This document shows positions 45,211 through 53,280 of a stretch of DNA of 64,000 nucleotides, in pieces. The position numbers and the translations under genes were made by a program. The first letter of the stretch is position 1. The number at the start of each line of letters is the position of its first letter. The notes beneath the pieces are model-generated. The model was not told the DNA's origin. It did no database searches and saw only the letters and a program-made list of their open reading frames with translations. The stretch comes from Pseudomonas delhiensis. Its GTDB lineage: Bacteria; Pseudomonadota; Gammaproteobacteria; Pseudomonadales; Pseudomonadaceae. The stretch is taken from the NCBI RefSeq assembly GCF_900187975.1, contig NZ_FZPC01000021.1, positions 1 through 64,000 of the forward strand, in the 5' to 3' direction.

Positions 45211-47163
45211 ATGTCGCTACTCAAGCAACTCTTCCTGGCCATCTGCCTGTTCCTGGTGGTGGCCTTCGCCGGCAGCTTCGCCACCAGCCTGGAGAGTTCC
45301 CGCGAGCAGCTGATCAGCCAGTTGCGCTCCCACGCCCAGGACGCCGCCACCGCCCTGGGGCTGTCGCTGACGCCCCACGTCGACGACCCGGCGATGATCG
45401 AGCTGATGGTCAGCTCCATCTTCGACAGCGGCTACTTCGCCAGCATCCGCGTGGTGCGCATCGCCGACGGCCAGGTGCTGGTGGAACGCAGGGCCGCCCC
45501 CGGCAACGGCGAGGTGCCCGGCTGGTTCGCCCGCCTGGTGGACCTCAAGGCCGAGGGCGGCGACGCCCTGATCATGCGCGGCTGGGAACAGGCGGCGCGG
45601 GTCGAGGTGGTCAGCCACCCGCAGTTCGCCCTGGCGCGGCTGTGGGACGGCGCCCTGGGCAGCCTGGCCTGGCTGCTCGGCTGCGGGGTGGTCAGCGCGA
45701 TCCTCGGCGGCTGGCTGCTGCGCACCCAGCTGCGCCCGCTGGACCAGATGGTGCAGCAGGCACGGGCCATCACCCGCCGCGAATTCCTCACCCTGCCCCG
45801 CGAGCCGCGCACCCCGGAGCTGCGCCGGGTGGTGCAGGCGATGAACCAGATGGTCGAGAAGCTCAAGGCGCTGTTCGCCGAGGAAGCCTCGCGCAGCGAG
45901 AAGCTGCGCGAGGAGGCCTACCAGGACAGCCTCTCCGGCCTGGCCAACCGCCGGCTGTTCGACGCCCGCCTGGAAGCCCAGCTGACGCCCGGCGAGCAGA
46001 GCGCCGCCGGCTACCTGCTGCTGCTGCGCCTGAACGACCTGGCCGGGCTCAACCAGCGCCTGGGCGGCCAGCGCACCGATGCGCTGATCCGCGAGGTGGC
46101 CGGCCTGCTGCAGGGCGCCCAGGCCCAGCATGGCAAGCCCGACTGGCTGGCGGCGCGCAGCCGCGGCGGCGAGTTCACCCTGCTCGCCCCGGGGCTGGAC
46201 GGCAGCGGCGCCGAGCGCCTGGCCGAAGCCCTCAGCGACCAGTTGGAAAGCCTCCGGCGCACCGGCGCCAGCGACGCCCAGCCGGTGGCGCACCTGGGCC
46301 TGGCGGCCTTCCGCCCGGGCGAGGCGGCGGCCGGCGTCCTGGCCCGCGCCGACCAGGCCCTGGCCAGCGCCCAGGCCAGCGCCGAACGGCCGTGGCAGCG
46401 CCTCGACGAATCCAGCGGCCAGCCGGCCCAGGACAGCCACGCCTGGCACGCCTGGATCGACAGCGCGCTGCAGAAGAGCCAGCTGCAACTGTGGTTCCAG
46501 CCGGTACGCGGCTGCGCCGACGGCGCCCTGCTGCAGCGCAAGCTGCTGGCGCGCCTGCTCGATGCGCAGGGCCAGGCGGTGGCCGCCGGGCAGTTCCTGC
46601 CCTGGGTGGAACGCTTCGGCTGGGCGGCGCGCCTGGACCAGGCCATGCTCGAACACGCCCTGGCCCACCTGGCCCGGCACCCCGAGCCCGTGGCCCTGAG
46701 CCTGTCGGCCGCCAGCGTGCGCGAGCCCCGGGCGTTGCGGCAACTGCTCGATGCCATCGAGGCCAACCCGCAACAGGCCGCCCTGCTGACCCTGGAGCTG
46801 GACGAACGCTACCTGCCGCCGCCGGCCGAGCTGGAGCAGCTCGGCCAGGCCGTGCGCGAAACCGGCGCGAGCCTCGGCCTGCAGCACTTCGGCGGGCGCT
46901 TCAGCCTGATCGGCAACCTCACCCACCTGGGCCTGGCCTACCTCAAGCTCGACGGCAGCTACATCCGCGCCATCGACCAGGACCAGGCCAAGCGCCTGTT
47001 CATCGAGGCGGTGTTCCGCGCCACCAACAGCATCGACCTGCCGCTGATCGCGGAGATGGTGGAAAGCGAGGGGGAACTGCGGGTATTGCGCGAGATGGGG
47101 ATCAAGGGGGCCATGGGCCGCCTGGTCGGCGCGCCGGCGCCGTGGGACGAACAACCGTCCTGA
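45211..47163 (+). CDS. lapD: LapD, inner-membrane c-di-GMP receptor with degenerate GGDEF-EAL
   Basis: A 650-residue protein: first membrane helix (about 4-25), periplasmic LapG-binding output domain (26-150), second helix (about 153-173), HAMP, degenerate GGDEF (SRGGEFTLL in place of GGDEF) and degenerate EAL (RKLLARL in place of EVLLR). It therefore binds c-di-GMP without making or degrading it, and sequesters LapG when bound. AGGAGG lies before the ATG. Its last 235 bases or so are repeated at 52441-52672; the final 15 codons here differ from that copy, so the present 3' end may have come with the inserted cassette. Confidence 0.93.
   Translation: MSLLKQLFLAICLFLVVAFAGSFATSLESSREQLISQLRSHAQDAATALGLSLTPHVDDPAMIELMVSSIFDSGYFASIRVVRIADGQVLVERRAAPGNGEVPGWFARLVDLKAEGGDALIMRGWEQAARVEVVSHPQFALARLWDGALGSLAWLLGCGVVSAILGGWLLRTQLRPLDQMVQQARAITRREFLTLPREPRTPELRRVVQAMNQMVEKLKALFAEEASRSEKLREEAYQDSLSGLANRRLFDARLEAQLTPGEQSAAGYLLLLRLNDLAGLNQRLGGQRTDALIREVAGLLQGAQAQHGKPDWLAARSRGGEFTLLAPGLDGSGAERLAEALSDQLESLRRTGASDAQPVAHLGLAAFRPGEAAAGVLARADQALASAQASAERPWQRLDESSGQPAQDSHAWHAWIDSALQKSQLQLWFQPVRGCADGALLQRKLLARLLDAQGQAVAAGQFLPWVERFGWAARLDQAMLEHALAHLARHPEPVALSLSAASVREPRALRQLLDAIEANPQQAALLTLELDERYLPPPAELEQLGQAVRETGASLGLQHFGGRFSLIGNLTHLGLAYLKLDGSYIRAIDQDQAKRLFIEAVFRATNSIDLPLIAEMVESEGELRVLREMGIKGAMGRLVGAPAPWDEQPS
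46929..47108 (+). repeat. Left direct repeat (lapD 3' end) bounding the CoA cassette
   Basis: 180 bases identical to 52441-52620 except for one position (CTCAAG here, CTGAAG there), at a constant offset of 5512 bases. After this block the two copies diverge sharply. Confidence 0.95.
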
Positions 47164-47253
47164 ATCAGTGCAGGAGGTGCCCACGGCGCACAGGATCGAA
47201 GCTCCGAGTGCCAGGCTAGCAGGCGTCTGAACCCGTTGGCGGACAGCCCCGAC

Positions 47254-48018
47254 TCAGCCCCGGCGCCTGGAAATGAACTCGCGCATCGATCGACTAGGCT
47301 CGCCAGTGTCGAAGGCGTCACCGAAGCACGGGATGCTGGAGTCGATGGCATCGCCCAGCGCGTACCCCTCCCAGTCATTCAGCAGACACTTCTGGGCAAC
47401 CATCACCCCTGGCTGAATCTGCAGCAAGGGCTCCAGCACACGCTCCACCGCCTGGTCCAGTTCGGCGTCGTCGGCCAGGTCCGTGACCAGCCCCCACGCC
47501 AGGGCCGTCTGCGCGTCGATCGCTTCCGCCGACAGCATGAGCCAGCGCGCCCGCCCACTGCCAATCAGCGCAGGCAGCAAAGCCGCATGGATCACCGAAG
47601 GAATGCCCATCCTGACCTCCGGCATGGCGAAGCGAGCATTGCCCGCGGCCACCCGTATGTCGCAGGCCGCGGCGACTTCGAGCCCTCCTCCCAGGCACCA
47701 ACCCTGGACTCTCGCCACCACGGGAACCCTGCACTGCCTCAAGGCAATGCACAGGTCGCGCAGGGAGGAAATGAAGCGCCTCCCCTCCTGCGCGTCGAAA
47801 TCCACCATTTCCTTTATGTCGGCGCCGCCGATGAAGGCCTTGCTACCCGATGTGCTCAAGACCACTACCCGAACGGCTTCGTTCGACGAGATGGCATTCA
47901 AGGCCGCGAGTACGTCGCTTACCACTTCGGTACCGAGAATGTTCAATGGGCCTGCATTCCTGATGCAGAGCACTGCAACGCCTCGTGAGTCGATGGAGAG
48001 GCTGACGTGATGGTTCAT
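47254..48018 (-). CDS. Enoyl-CoA hydratase/isomerase (crotonase) family protein
   Basis: A 254-residue crotonase. The oxyanion-hole segments FIGGADIKEM and GWCLGGGLEVAAACDIRVA are intact and a catalytic-type Glu lies in FAMPEVRMGIPSVIHAALLP; the second Glu position of classic hydratases is not clear, so it could be a hydratase, lyase or isomerase. The start MNHHVSLSID has AGGGAA upstream; an ATG at 48042 that overlaps the CoA-transferase stop (TGATG) is the alternative. It is the last gene of the leftward cassette operon. GC content is lower than in flanking genes. Confidence 0.83.
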   Translation of the reverse strand: MNHHVSLSIDSRGVAVLCIRNAGPLNILGTEVVSDVLAALNAISSNEAVRVVVLSTSGSKAFIGGADIKEMVDFDAQEGRRFISSLRDLCIALRQCRVPVVARVQGWCLGGGLEVAAACDIRVAAGNARFAMPEVRMGIPSVIHAALLPALIGSGRARWLMLSAEAIDAQTALAWGLVTDLADDAELDQAVERVLEPLLQIQPGVMVAQKCLLNDWEGYALGDAIDSSIPCFGDAFDTGEPSRSMREFISRRRG

Positions 48019-48041
48019 TGGCTGATTCCCTTTGCTGGTCA

Positions 48042-49262
48042 TCAATCGCCGGCAACGATTCCGGCGTTCTTCAGCGCGTCGATCCGTGCCTTGTCGAAGC
48101 GCAGTTCGGAGAGTATTTCGCTGGTGTGCTCGCCAAGCATCGGCGGTGCCCTTCCGGCACTCACGTCCCCGGCCAGCAGCGGATTCCTGACGCAGGGAAT
48201 GTCGCCTGCGCGGGGATGCCGAAGCATCTGGCGAACGAGGCGATGCCTGACCTGCGCATCATCGAATGCCTGCTGCAACGTATTGATGGGCCCCCAGGGA
48301 ATACCGGCGCCATCGAGAACTTCCTTCCAGGCCGAGCGGGTCTTCCTCGCCAGGAGCACGGCGACCGCCTCGCGCAACGCCGGCCTGTTGTGCAGGCGCT
48401 GCTCGTTGCTGGCGAACCTGGCATCGCTGGCAAGACCAGGCTCGCCCGCCAGAGCACAGAACCTGGTGAACTGTTGATCATTGCCGATCGCCAGGATCAG
48501 ATGGCCATCGGCGCAGGCGAATACTTCGTAGGGAGCCAGGTTCGCATGGGTGTTCCCCATGCGCTCGGGCACCCGCCCGGAAATCAGGTAGCCAAGGTTA
48601 TGGTTCGCATTGATGGCGATGGCAACGTCTGAGAGAGCGAGATCGACGTACCGACCGCTGCCGGTGCGAACCCGCTCGATCAACGCCGCCAGGACTGCGG
48701 CCGTTGCGTACATTCCGGTGCTCAGGTCGATGATGGATGCGCCGGTGCGCAAAGGCCCCGCCCCGGGTTCCCCGTCGGGATGCCCGGTATAGCTCATGAG
48801 CCCGCCGAAGCCCTGGAAGATGTAGTCGTAGCCGGGGCGCCCCGCCATCGGCCCGGTCTGGCCGAAACCGGTGATCGACACGTAGATCAGGCCCGGATTG
48901 CCATCGCTCAGGCTTTCATAGTCGAGGCCATGCCTGGCCAGCGATCCGGACTTGTAGTTCTCGATCACGACGTCGGCCTGCCTGGCCAGTCGCCGGACCA
49001 CCTCGGCCCCCTCGGGCCGGGAGAAATCGATGGCGATGGAACGCTTGCCCCTGTTGCAGCTGAGGAAATAGGCGGACAGCCGCTCCTCGCCATCGGCCAC
49101 CTCAAGGTAATGAGGCCCCCAGTCCCTACTGTCGTCCCCGCCCCAGGGGCTTTCCACCTTGATCACATCGGCGCCCAGGTCCGCAAGGTTCTGGGTACAC
49201 CAGGGGCCAGCGAGAATCCTCGAAAGATCGAGAATGCGGATACCTTCCAATGCAGTATTCAT
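48042..49262 (-). CDS. CaiB/BaiF family (class III) CoA-transferase
   Basis: A 406-residue family III CoA-transferase: N-terminal ILDLSRILAGPWCTQNLADLGADVIKVESP (in parts), the conserved FSRPEGAEVVRRLARQADVV segment and the likely active-site Asp in SIIDLSTGMYA. It would move CoA from a donor such as succinyl-CoA to a carboxylic acid imported by the neighbouring transporter. ATG 49262 is chosen because AGGTGA precedes it by 5 bases; GTG 49271 is possible. The acid cannot be named from sequence. Confidence 0.85.
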   Translation of the reverse strand: MNTALEGIRILDLSRILAGPWCTQNLADLGADVIKVESPWGGDDSRDWGPHYLEVADGEERLSAYFLSCNRGKRSIAIDFSRPEGAEVVRRLARQADVVIENYKSGSLARHGLDYESLSDGNPGLIYVSITGFGQTGPMAGRPGYDYIFQGFGGLMSYTGHPDGEPGAGPLRTGASIIDLSTGMYATAAVLAALIERVRTGSGRYVDLALSDVAIAINANHNLGYLISGRVPERMGNTHANLAPYEVFACADGHLILAIGNDQQFTRFCALAGEPGLASDARFASNEQRLHNRPALREAVAVLLARKTRSAWKEVLDGAGIPWGPINTLQQAFDDAQVRHRLVRQMLRHPRAGDIPCVRNPLLAGDVSAGRAPPMLGEHTSEILSELRFDKARIDALKNAGIVAGD

Positions 49263-49283
49263 TTTGCTCACCTGTGCAATGAC

Positions 49284-50648
49284 TCAGTGGCCCGTGTGCT
49301 TTTCGGCAGGCACTCGCTCGCGAAACCCGAAGACGATCAACAGTCCGGCCAGGATCTGGATGGCGGAGACCAGGTACAGGCCGACCACCATGCTGCCCGT
49401 GGCCTCCTTGAGGATTCCGAGAATCCAGGACGACAAGAGCCCGGAAATCTGCCCGAGGCTGCTGATGATCGCGATGCCCGCCGCAGCCGTGGTACGGGAG
49501 AAATAGCTGGGAGGAATGCTCCAGAACACGACGAAGGCGGCGTACTGACCGATCCCCACCAGCGTCAGGAAAACAGTGGCCGCCACCCAGTTGTCATGCA
49601 TCGACGCGAGCATCAGGGAACCGATAGCGGTGATGCCCACGCTGCACATGAAATGCCAGCGCCTTTCTCCATGCCGGTCGGATCGGCGCCCCACGTAAAC
49701 CATGGCGATAGCCCCCGCCAGGTTCGGGGCGATGGTCAGCAGGCCGATGGCGAACGCATTCTCGACGCCGGACTGCTTGATGATGGCGGGCCCCCAGACA
49801 TTGAGGACACTCAGCGCCCAAGGGCTGAAAAAGTAGGCGACCGAGGCGATGAAGACCTTGGGGTCGGTGAGCAACTTGAGCAGCACGGCCTTGCCTCCAT
49901 GCTGTTGCACCTTGCCTTGCTGGTCCCGTTCCAGGTTGGCCAATACCCGTCGCTTTTCGTCCTCGCTCAGCCATTTGGCGTCCATCGGGCCATCGCTGAG
50001 GTAGAAGAACGCCACGAAACCGATAATGACGGCGGGCAGGCCTTCGAGCAGGAACATCCACTGCCAGGACTTCATGACCGTGGAGCCTTCGAACAAATCC
50101 AATATGCCGCCGGAAACAGGGCCGCCAATGACCCCGGCTATGCACAGTCCCAGCATCAGCAACGAGGTGACACGCCCACGTCTGTTGGCCGGGAACCAGT
50201 AGGTCAGGTACAGGATCAAGCCCGGGAAGAACCCGGCCTCGGCGGCGCCCAGCAGGATACGCGCGATATAGAATTGCTCGGGAGAACTCACGAAGGCCGT
50301 TCCGGCCGAAACCAGCCCCCAAAGCACCATGATCCTCATCAAGGTGGTTCGGGCACCCAGCTTTTCCAGCAGAATATTGCTTGGAAGCTCGAAGGCTATG
50401 TATCCAAGATAAAAGATTCCGGCCCCCAGGCCGTAAGCGGCGTCGGACAGTCCGATATCATCCTTGAACCTCAGGTAGGCGAAGCTGACATTGGCCCGGT
50501 CGATATAACAGATGACGTAGGCCAACAGCAGAAAGGGGATCAGTCTCCAGGTAATCTTTCTGTACAGTAGTGTTTCTTCTGCTTCCGACGCCAGGTCCGC
50601 CGAAGTACTTCCTAAATTGCTTTTCGATAAAACTTCCAACTGGCTCAT
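49284..50648 (-). CDS. MFS transporter, anion:cation symporter family
   Basis: A 454-residue, 12-helix transporter. After a 30-residue cytoplasmic start come RLIPFLLLAYVICYIDRANVSFAYLRF (in parts) with the ACS-family YIDRANVSFA motif and LLGAAEAGFFPGLILYLTYWFP. These transporters import carboxylates such as tartrate, phthalate or hydroxyphenylacetate. It lies between the MaoC and CoA-transferase genes, as expected for uptake of the pathway substrate. Confidence 0.86.
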   Translation of the reverse strand: MSQLEVLSKSNLGSTSADLASEAEETLLYRKITWRLIPFLLLAYVICYIDRANVSFAYLRFKDDIGLSDAAYGLGAGIFYLGYIAFELPSNILLEKLGARTTLMRIMVLWGLVSAGTAFVSSPEQFYIARILLGAAEAGFFPGLILYLTYWFPANRRGRVTSLLMLGLCIAGVIGGPVSGGILDLFEGSTVMKSWQWMFLLEGLPAVIIGFVAFFYLSDGPMDAKWLSEDEKRRVLANLERDQQGKVQQHGGKAVLLKLLTDPKVFIASVAYFFSPWALSVLNVWGPAIIKQSGVENAFAIGLLTIAPNLAGAIAMVYVGRRSDRHGERRWHFMCSVGITAIGSLMLASMHDNWVAATVFLTLVGIGQYAAFVVFWSIPPSYFSRTTAAAGIAIISSLGQISGLLSSWILGILKEATGSMVVGLYLVSAIQILAGLLIVFGFRERVPAEKHTGH

Positions 50649-50701
50649 AGTGACTCCGTTCTTATTCTAATGTCACAGGAAAGAGCGCCACCCCGGTATA
50701 A

Positions 50702-51184
50702 TTACGCGCGCTTGCGAAGCAGATATCTCTGCCTGCCGCGCAATACTTTCTCACTTCGCTGATTGACGATGCATGAGGCCATTTCCAGCACACCAGTCGT
50801 CCGGCCAGGAATCAGTTCGATAATTTCCAGCGAACTGTAGAGCGTGTCTCCCACATACACCGGCTTGAGAAACTCGCTGCTTTGCCCCAGGAATGCCTTC
50901 AGCGAATCTTCCACCATGTGCGGAAACAGCCCCGCGCCGGCGGCCGTCTGGATCGCAACCTGGAACCCGTGCGCCAGCATGTTCGGCATACCGTGCGCCC
51001 GGCAGTATTCGATATCGTAATGAACCGGATGATTATCGCCGCTGGCCAATTGAAAGGCCGCGAAAAGCGCATCGGTCATCGTTCGGGACGGAAGAATGAA
51101 ACGCTCGCCTATTTCGAAATCCTCGAAATAGCGTTGCGCACAGATCCGATGACTCTCGCAGGGAAGATCAGGGGAAGAATGCAT
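50702..51184 (-). CDS. MaoC-family dehydratase/hydratase
   Basis: A 160-residue hot-dog-fold protein with the hydratase-2 catalytic motif in SGDNHPVHYD (Asp50 and His55), preceded by YFEDFEIGERF and followed by the FLKPVYVGDTL segment. It should add or remove water at a 2-enoyl-CoA with (R) stereochemistry. Similar MaoC proteins work with CaiB transferases in itaconate and mesaconate breakdown. First gene of the leftward cassette operon, divergent from the LysR gene. Confidence 0.83.
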   Translation of the reverse strand: MHSSPDLPCESHRICAQRYFEDFEIGERFILPSRTMTDALFAAFQLASGDNHPVHYDIEYCRAHGMPNMLAHGFQVAIQTAAGAGLFPHMVEDSLKAFLGQSSEFLKPVYVGDTLYSSLEIIELIPGRTTGVLEMASCIVNQRSEKVLRGRQRYLLRKRA

Positions 51185-51224
51185 GTATCGTAGCCCTATT
51201 ATTTTTGAAATAGAAACATCTCAA

Positions 51225-51237
51225 GGTCGGTACGACC
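51225..51237. promoter_or_regulatory. Palindrome in the maoC-lysR intergenic region
   Basis: GGTCG-GTA-CGACC, a perfect 13-base dyad 41 bases before the MaoC start and 190 bases from the LysR start; a candidate regulator site. Confidence 0.4.
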
Positions 51238-51426
51238 ACAACGACACAATCAGACTAGAGGCCTGCCGGGCTGGAAAACAGTTGAAATATTCGAAGGGGG
51301 TGATCGGGATATTGGAAGGGTATGCTCAGACTTAAAAAACAGACTTGCCGAAACTTCCGATGATGGTGAGGATATATTCGGCCAGGCGCCCCCTACCGAC
51401 GACTCAATGCAAACCCCGAGGTGCCC

Positions 51427-52302
51427 ATGCGATACGAGTTGACCGATCTACGACTGTTTCTCGCCATTGCCGAATCGGAAAGCCTCTCGATCGGAGCATC
51501 CAGCCGCTTCCTCTCCGCACCGTCGGCCAGCTACCGGCTCAAGAATCTGGAGCAGGCCCTGGGAACCACATTGTTCTTGAGAAGCGCCAAGGGCATGGCG
51601 CTAACGCCAGCCGGGCGCGTATTCCTGGACCATGTGCGTGGAATCCTCACGTCGGTCCAGCATATGGAAGGTGACCTGTCGCGCTTCTCCAATAACATCA
51701 GGGGGCAAATACGAATTGTCGCCAACAGCAGTTGCCTGGCCGGCCTGACCGCGCCACTTAGCCGCTATCTGGTCGCACATCCCAATATCAATGTGGAACT
51801 GGAGGAGCGGCTGAGCGAAGACATCGTTCTTGCCGTTACGGAAAATACGGCAGACATAGGCCTGCTGGCAGGCGAGGTCGATGTGATGGCGCTCGAGTCC
51901 AAGCCATACGGGCAGGATGAACTGATATTGATCACTGCGGTTTTCCACCCCCTGGCCAACGCACAGCAGGTCAGCCTTGCCACCGCACTGGATTCCGACT
52001 TCATCTGCCTGGATCGCCGCAGCAGCAACTTCCTGTTCCTCTCCAAGCTGGCGGGAAAACTGGGGAAACGCATCAATGCCCGGGTGAACGTGCAGAACTT
52101 CCCCACGCTGCTTCAACTGGTCGAGGAAAACGTAGGGGTCTCCATTGTGCCCCGCAGCATTGCCAGCACAGCCATCAGTGAACATCGAATTGCCGGAGTC
52201 TCTCTGGAGGAATCCTGGCGACATCGCAAGCAGTGGTTGGTGGCGAATAGCTTCTCGAACCTTCCGCACTATGTCAGAAGCTTCATCTCATACATGACGT
52301 AA
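51427..52302 (+). CDS. LysR-family regulator of the CoA cassette
   Basis: A 291-residue LysR protein: DNA-binding domain (ELTDLRLFLAIAESESLSIGA, with PSASYRLKNLEQALG as recognition helix) and an effector domain with IADIGLLAGEVD-like pocket segments and VSIVPRSIAS near the end. GAGG precedes MRYELTDL by 5 bases. It is divergent from the four catabolic genes and is probably their activator. GC content is about the lowest in the window, in keeping with acquired DNA. Confidence 0.86.
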   Translation: MRYELTDLRLFLAIAESESLSIGASSRFLSAPSASYRLKNLEQALGTTLFLRSAKGMALTPAGRVFLDHVRGILTSVQHMEGDLSRFSNNIRGQIRIVANSSCLAGLTAPLSRYLVAHPNINVELEERLSEDIVLAVTENTADIGLLAGEVDVMALESKPYGQDELILITAVFHPLANAQQVSLATALDSDFICLDRRSSNFLFLSKLAGKLGKRINARVNVQNFPTLLQLVEENVGVSIVPRSIASTAISEHRIAGVSLEESWRHRKQWLVANSFSNLPHYVRSFISYMT

Positions 52303-52931
52303 CGCTCGGAACGCGGCTCGCAAGACCATACGAGAGCACTGCATCTTTTGCAGTCGCTTCCGCGGCCATTGGGCTGCCTCGTCGCACACAATCTCGAAGG
52401 CGCGCCTGGTCGGGCCAAATCGGGACTGGCCATGCCATTGGGGCCTGGCCTACCTGAAGCTCGACGGCAGCTACATCCGCGCCATCGACCAGGACCAGGC
52501 CAAGCGCCTGTTCATCGAGGCGGTGTTCCGCGCCACCAACAGCATCGACCTGCCGCTGATCGCGGAGATGGTGGAAAGCGAGGGGGAACTGCGGGTATTG
52601 CGCGAGATGGGGATCAAGGGGCTATGGGGCGGTTGGTCGGGGCGCCGGCGCCGTGGGGGGAAGAGGGCTAGGGCGAATTCCCCCTGCGCTTGGGCGGCAC
52701 CGTAGGGCGCATAACGCCTACGGCGTTATCCGCCATCGCCGTCCTGCACCGAGTCTCCGGCCGGCGGCGGATAACCGCGAACGGTTATTCGCCCTACGGT
52801 TTCAGCCCGGCAGGATGGGTTGAACGAAACCCATGCGGTCGTGGCAATGGGTATCGCTTCGCTCAACACCATCCTACGACGTGTAGGAACGGACTCCGTC
52901 CGCGATCGGCTCCGCCGGCCGCGCAGGGCCC
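52303..52931. other. Right junction of the cassette: lapD fragment plus palindromic repeats
   Basis: No intact gene. It holds about 140 bases of cassette tail, the lapD 3' fragment (52441-52672) and two GGCGGATAAC-family palindromes (52702-52734 and 52766-52797), then a TCCGTCCGCGATC fragment. Confidence 0.8.
52441..52672 (+). pseudogene. lapD: Orphan 3' end of lapD (right direct repeat)
   Basis: Bases 52441-52620 match lapD 46929-47108 with one mismatch. The remainder is homologous but diverged, with a one-base deletion at GGGGCTATGG; with that base restored the frame reads IKGAMGRLVGAPAPWGEEG and a TAG stop, against IKGAMGRLVGAPAPWDEQPS in the intact gene. It has no start or promoter of its own. 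It is most simply the original lapD terminus displaced by insertion of the 5.5-kb cassette. Confidence 0.93.
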
Positions 52932-53264
52932 TCAGAACAACCGCTCGTCTTCCTCTTCCACCAGGGCGCCCAGCCCATCCAGCCCGGCGCGGGTGGTGGC
53001 GCGGTCCTCCAGCTTGCGCCGGGCCGCCTCGGGCAGGTCGGTGTAGCGGATCAGCCCGCGGCTCACCAGCACGCCCACCAGGTCCTCGATCACCCGCACC
53101 AGCTCCAGGTCCGAGCGCTGCAGGGACTGCAGGCGCGCGTCCAGCGCCCCGCTCAGCCAGCCCAGCACTTCGGGGTCGTCGGCCGGCATGCCCTGGCCGC
53201 CGGCGAAGGGTTCGCGTTCGACCCGCACCAGGCGGCCGTTCTCATCGCGTTGCACGTAGACCAT
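52932..53264 (-). CDS. Small cytoplasmic protein encoded with pap
   Basis: A 110-residue charged protein starting MVYVQRDENGRLVRVEREPF and ending in an acidic tail (LVEEEDERLF). A central helix pair (SLQRSDLELVRVIEDLVGVLVSRGLIRYTDLPEAARRKL, in parts) suggests a small helical fold. GAAGGAGG precedes the ATG. It starts 16 bases after the pap stop, so it is the second gene of the pap transcript. Relatives are common in Pseudomonas; function is unknown to me. Confidence 0.72.
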   Translation of the reverse strand: MVYVQRDENGRLVRVEREPFAGGQGMPADDPEVLGWLSGALDARLQSLQRSDLELVRVIEDLVGVLVSRGLIRYTDLPEAARRKLEDRATTRAGLDGLGALVEEEDERLF

Positions 53265-53280
53265 CGCCGCCTCGCCTCCT

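Noticed and set aside
52348..52671. 107-codon gene at the cassette's right end
   Set aside because: Most of it is the lapD fragment in a wrong frame; only its last residues are in the lapD frame, because of the one-base deletion.
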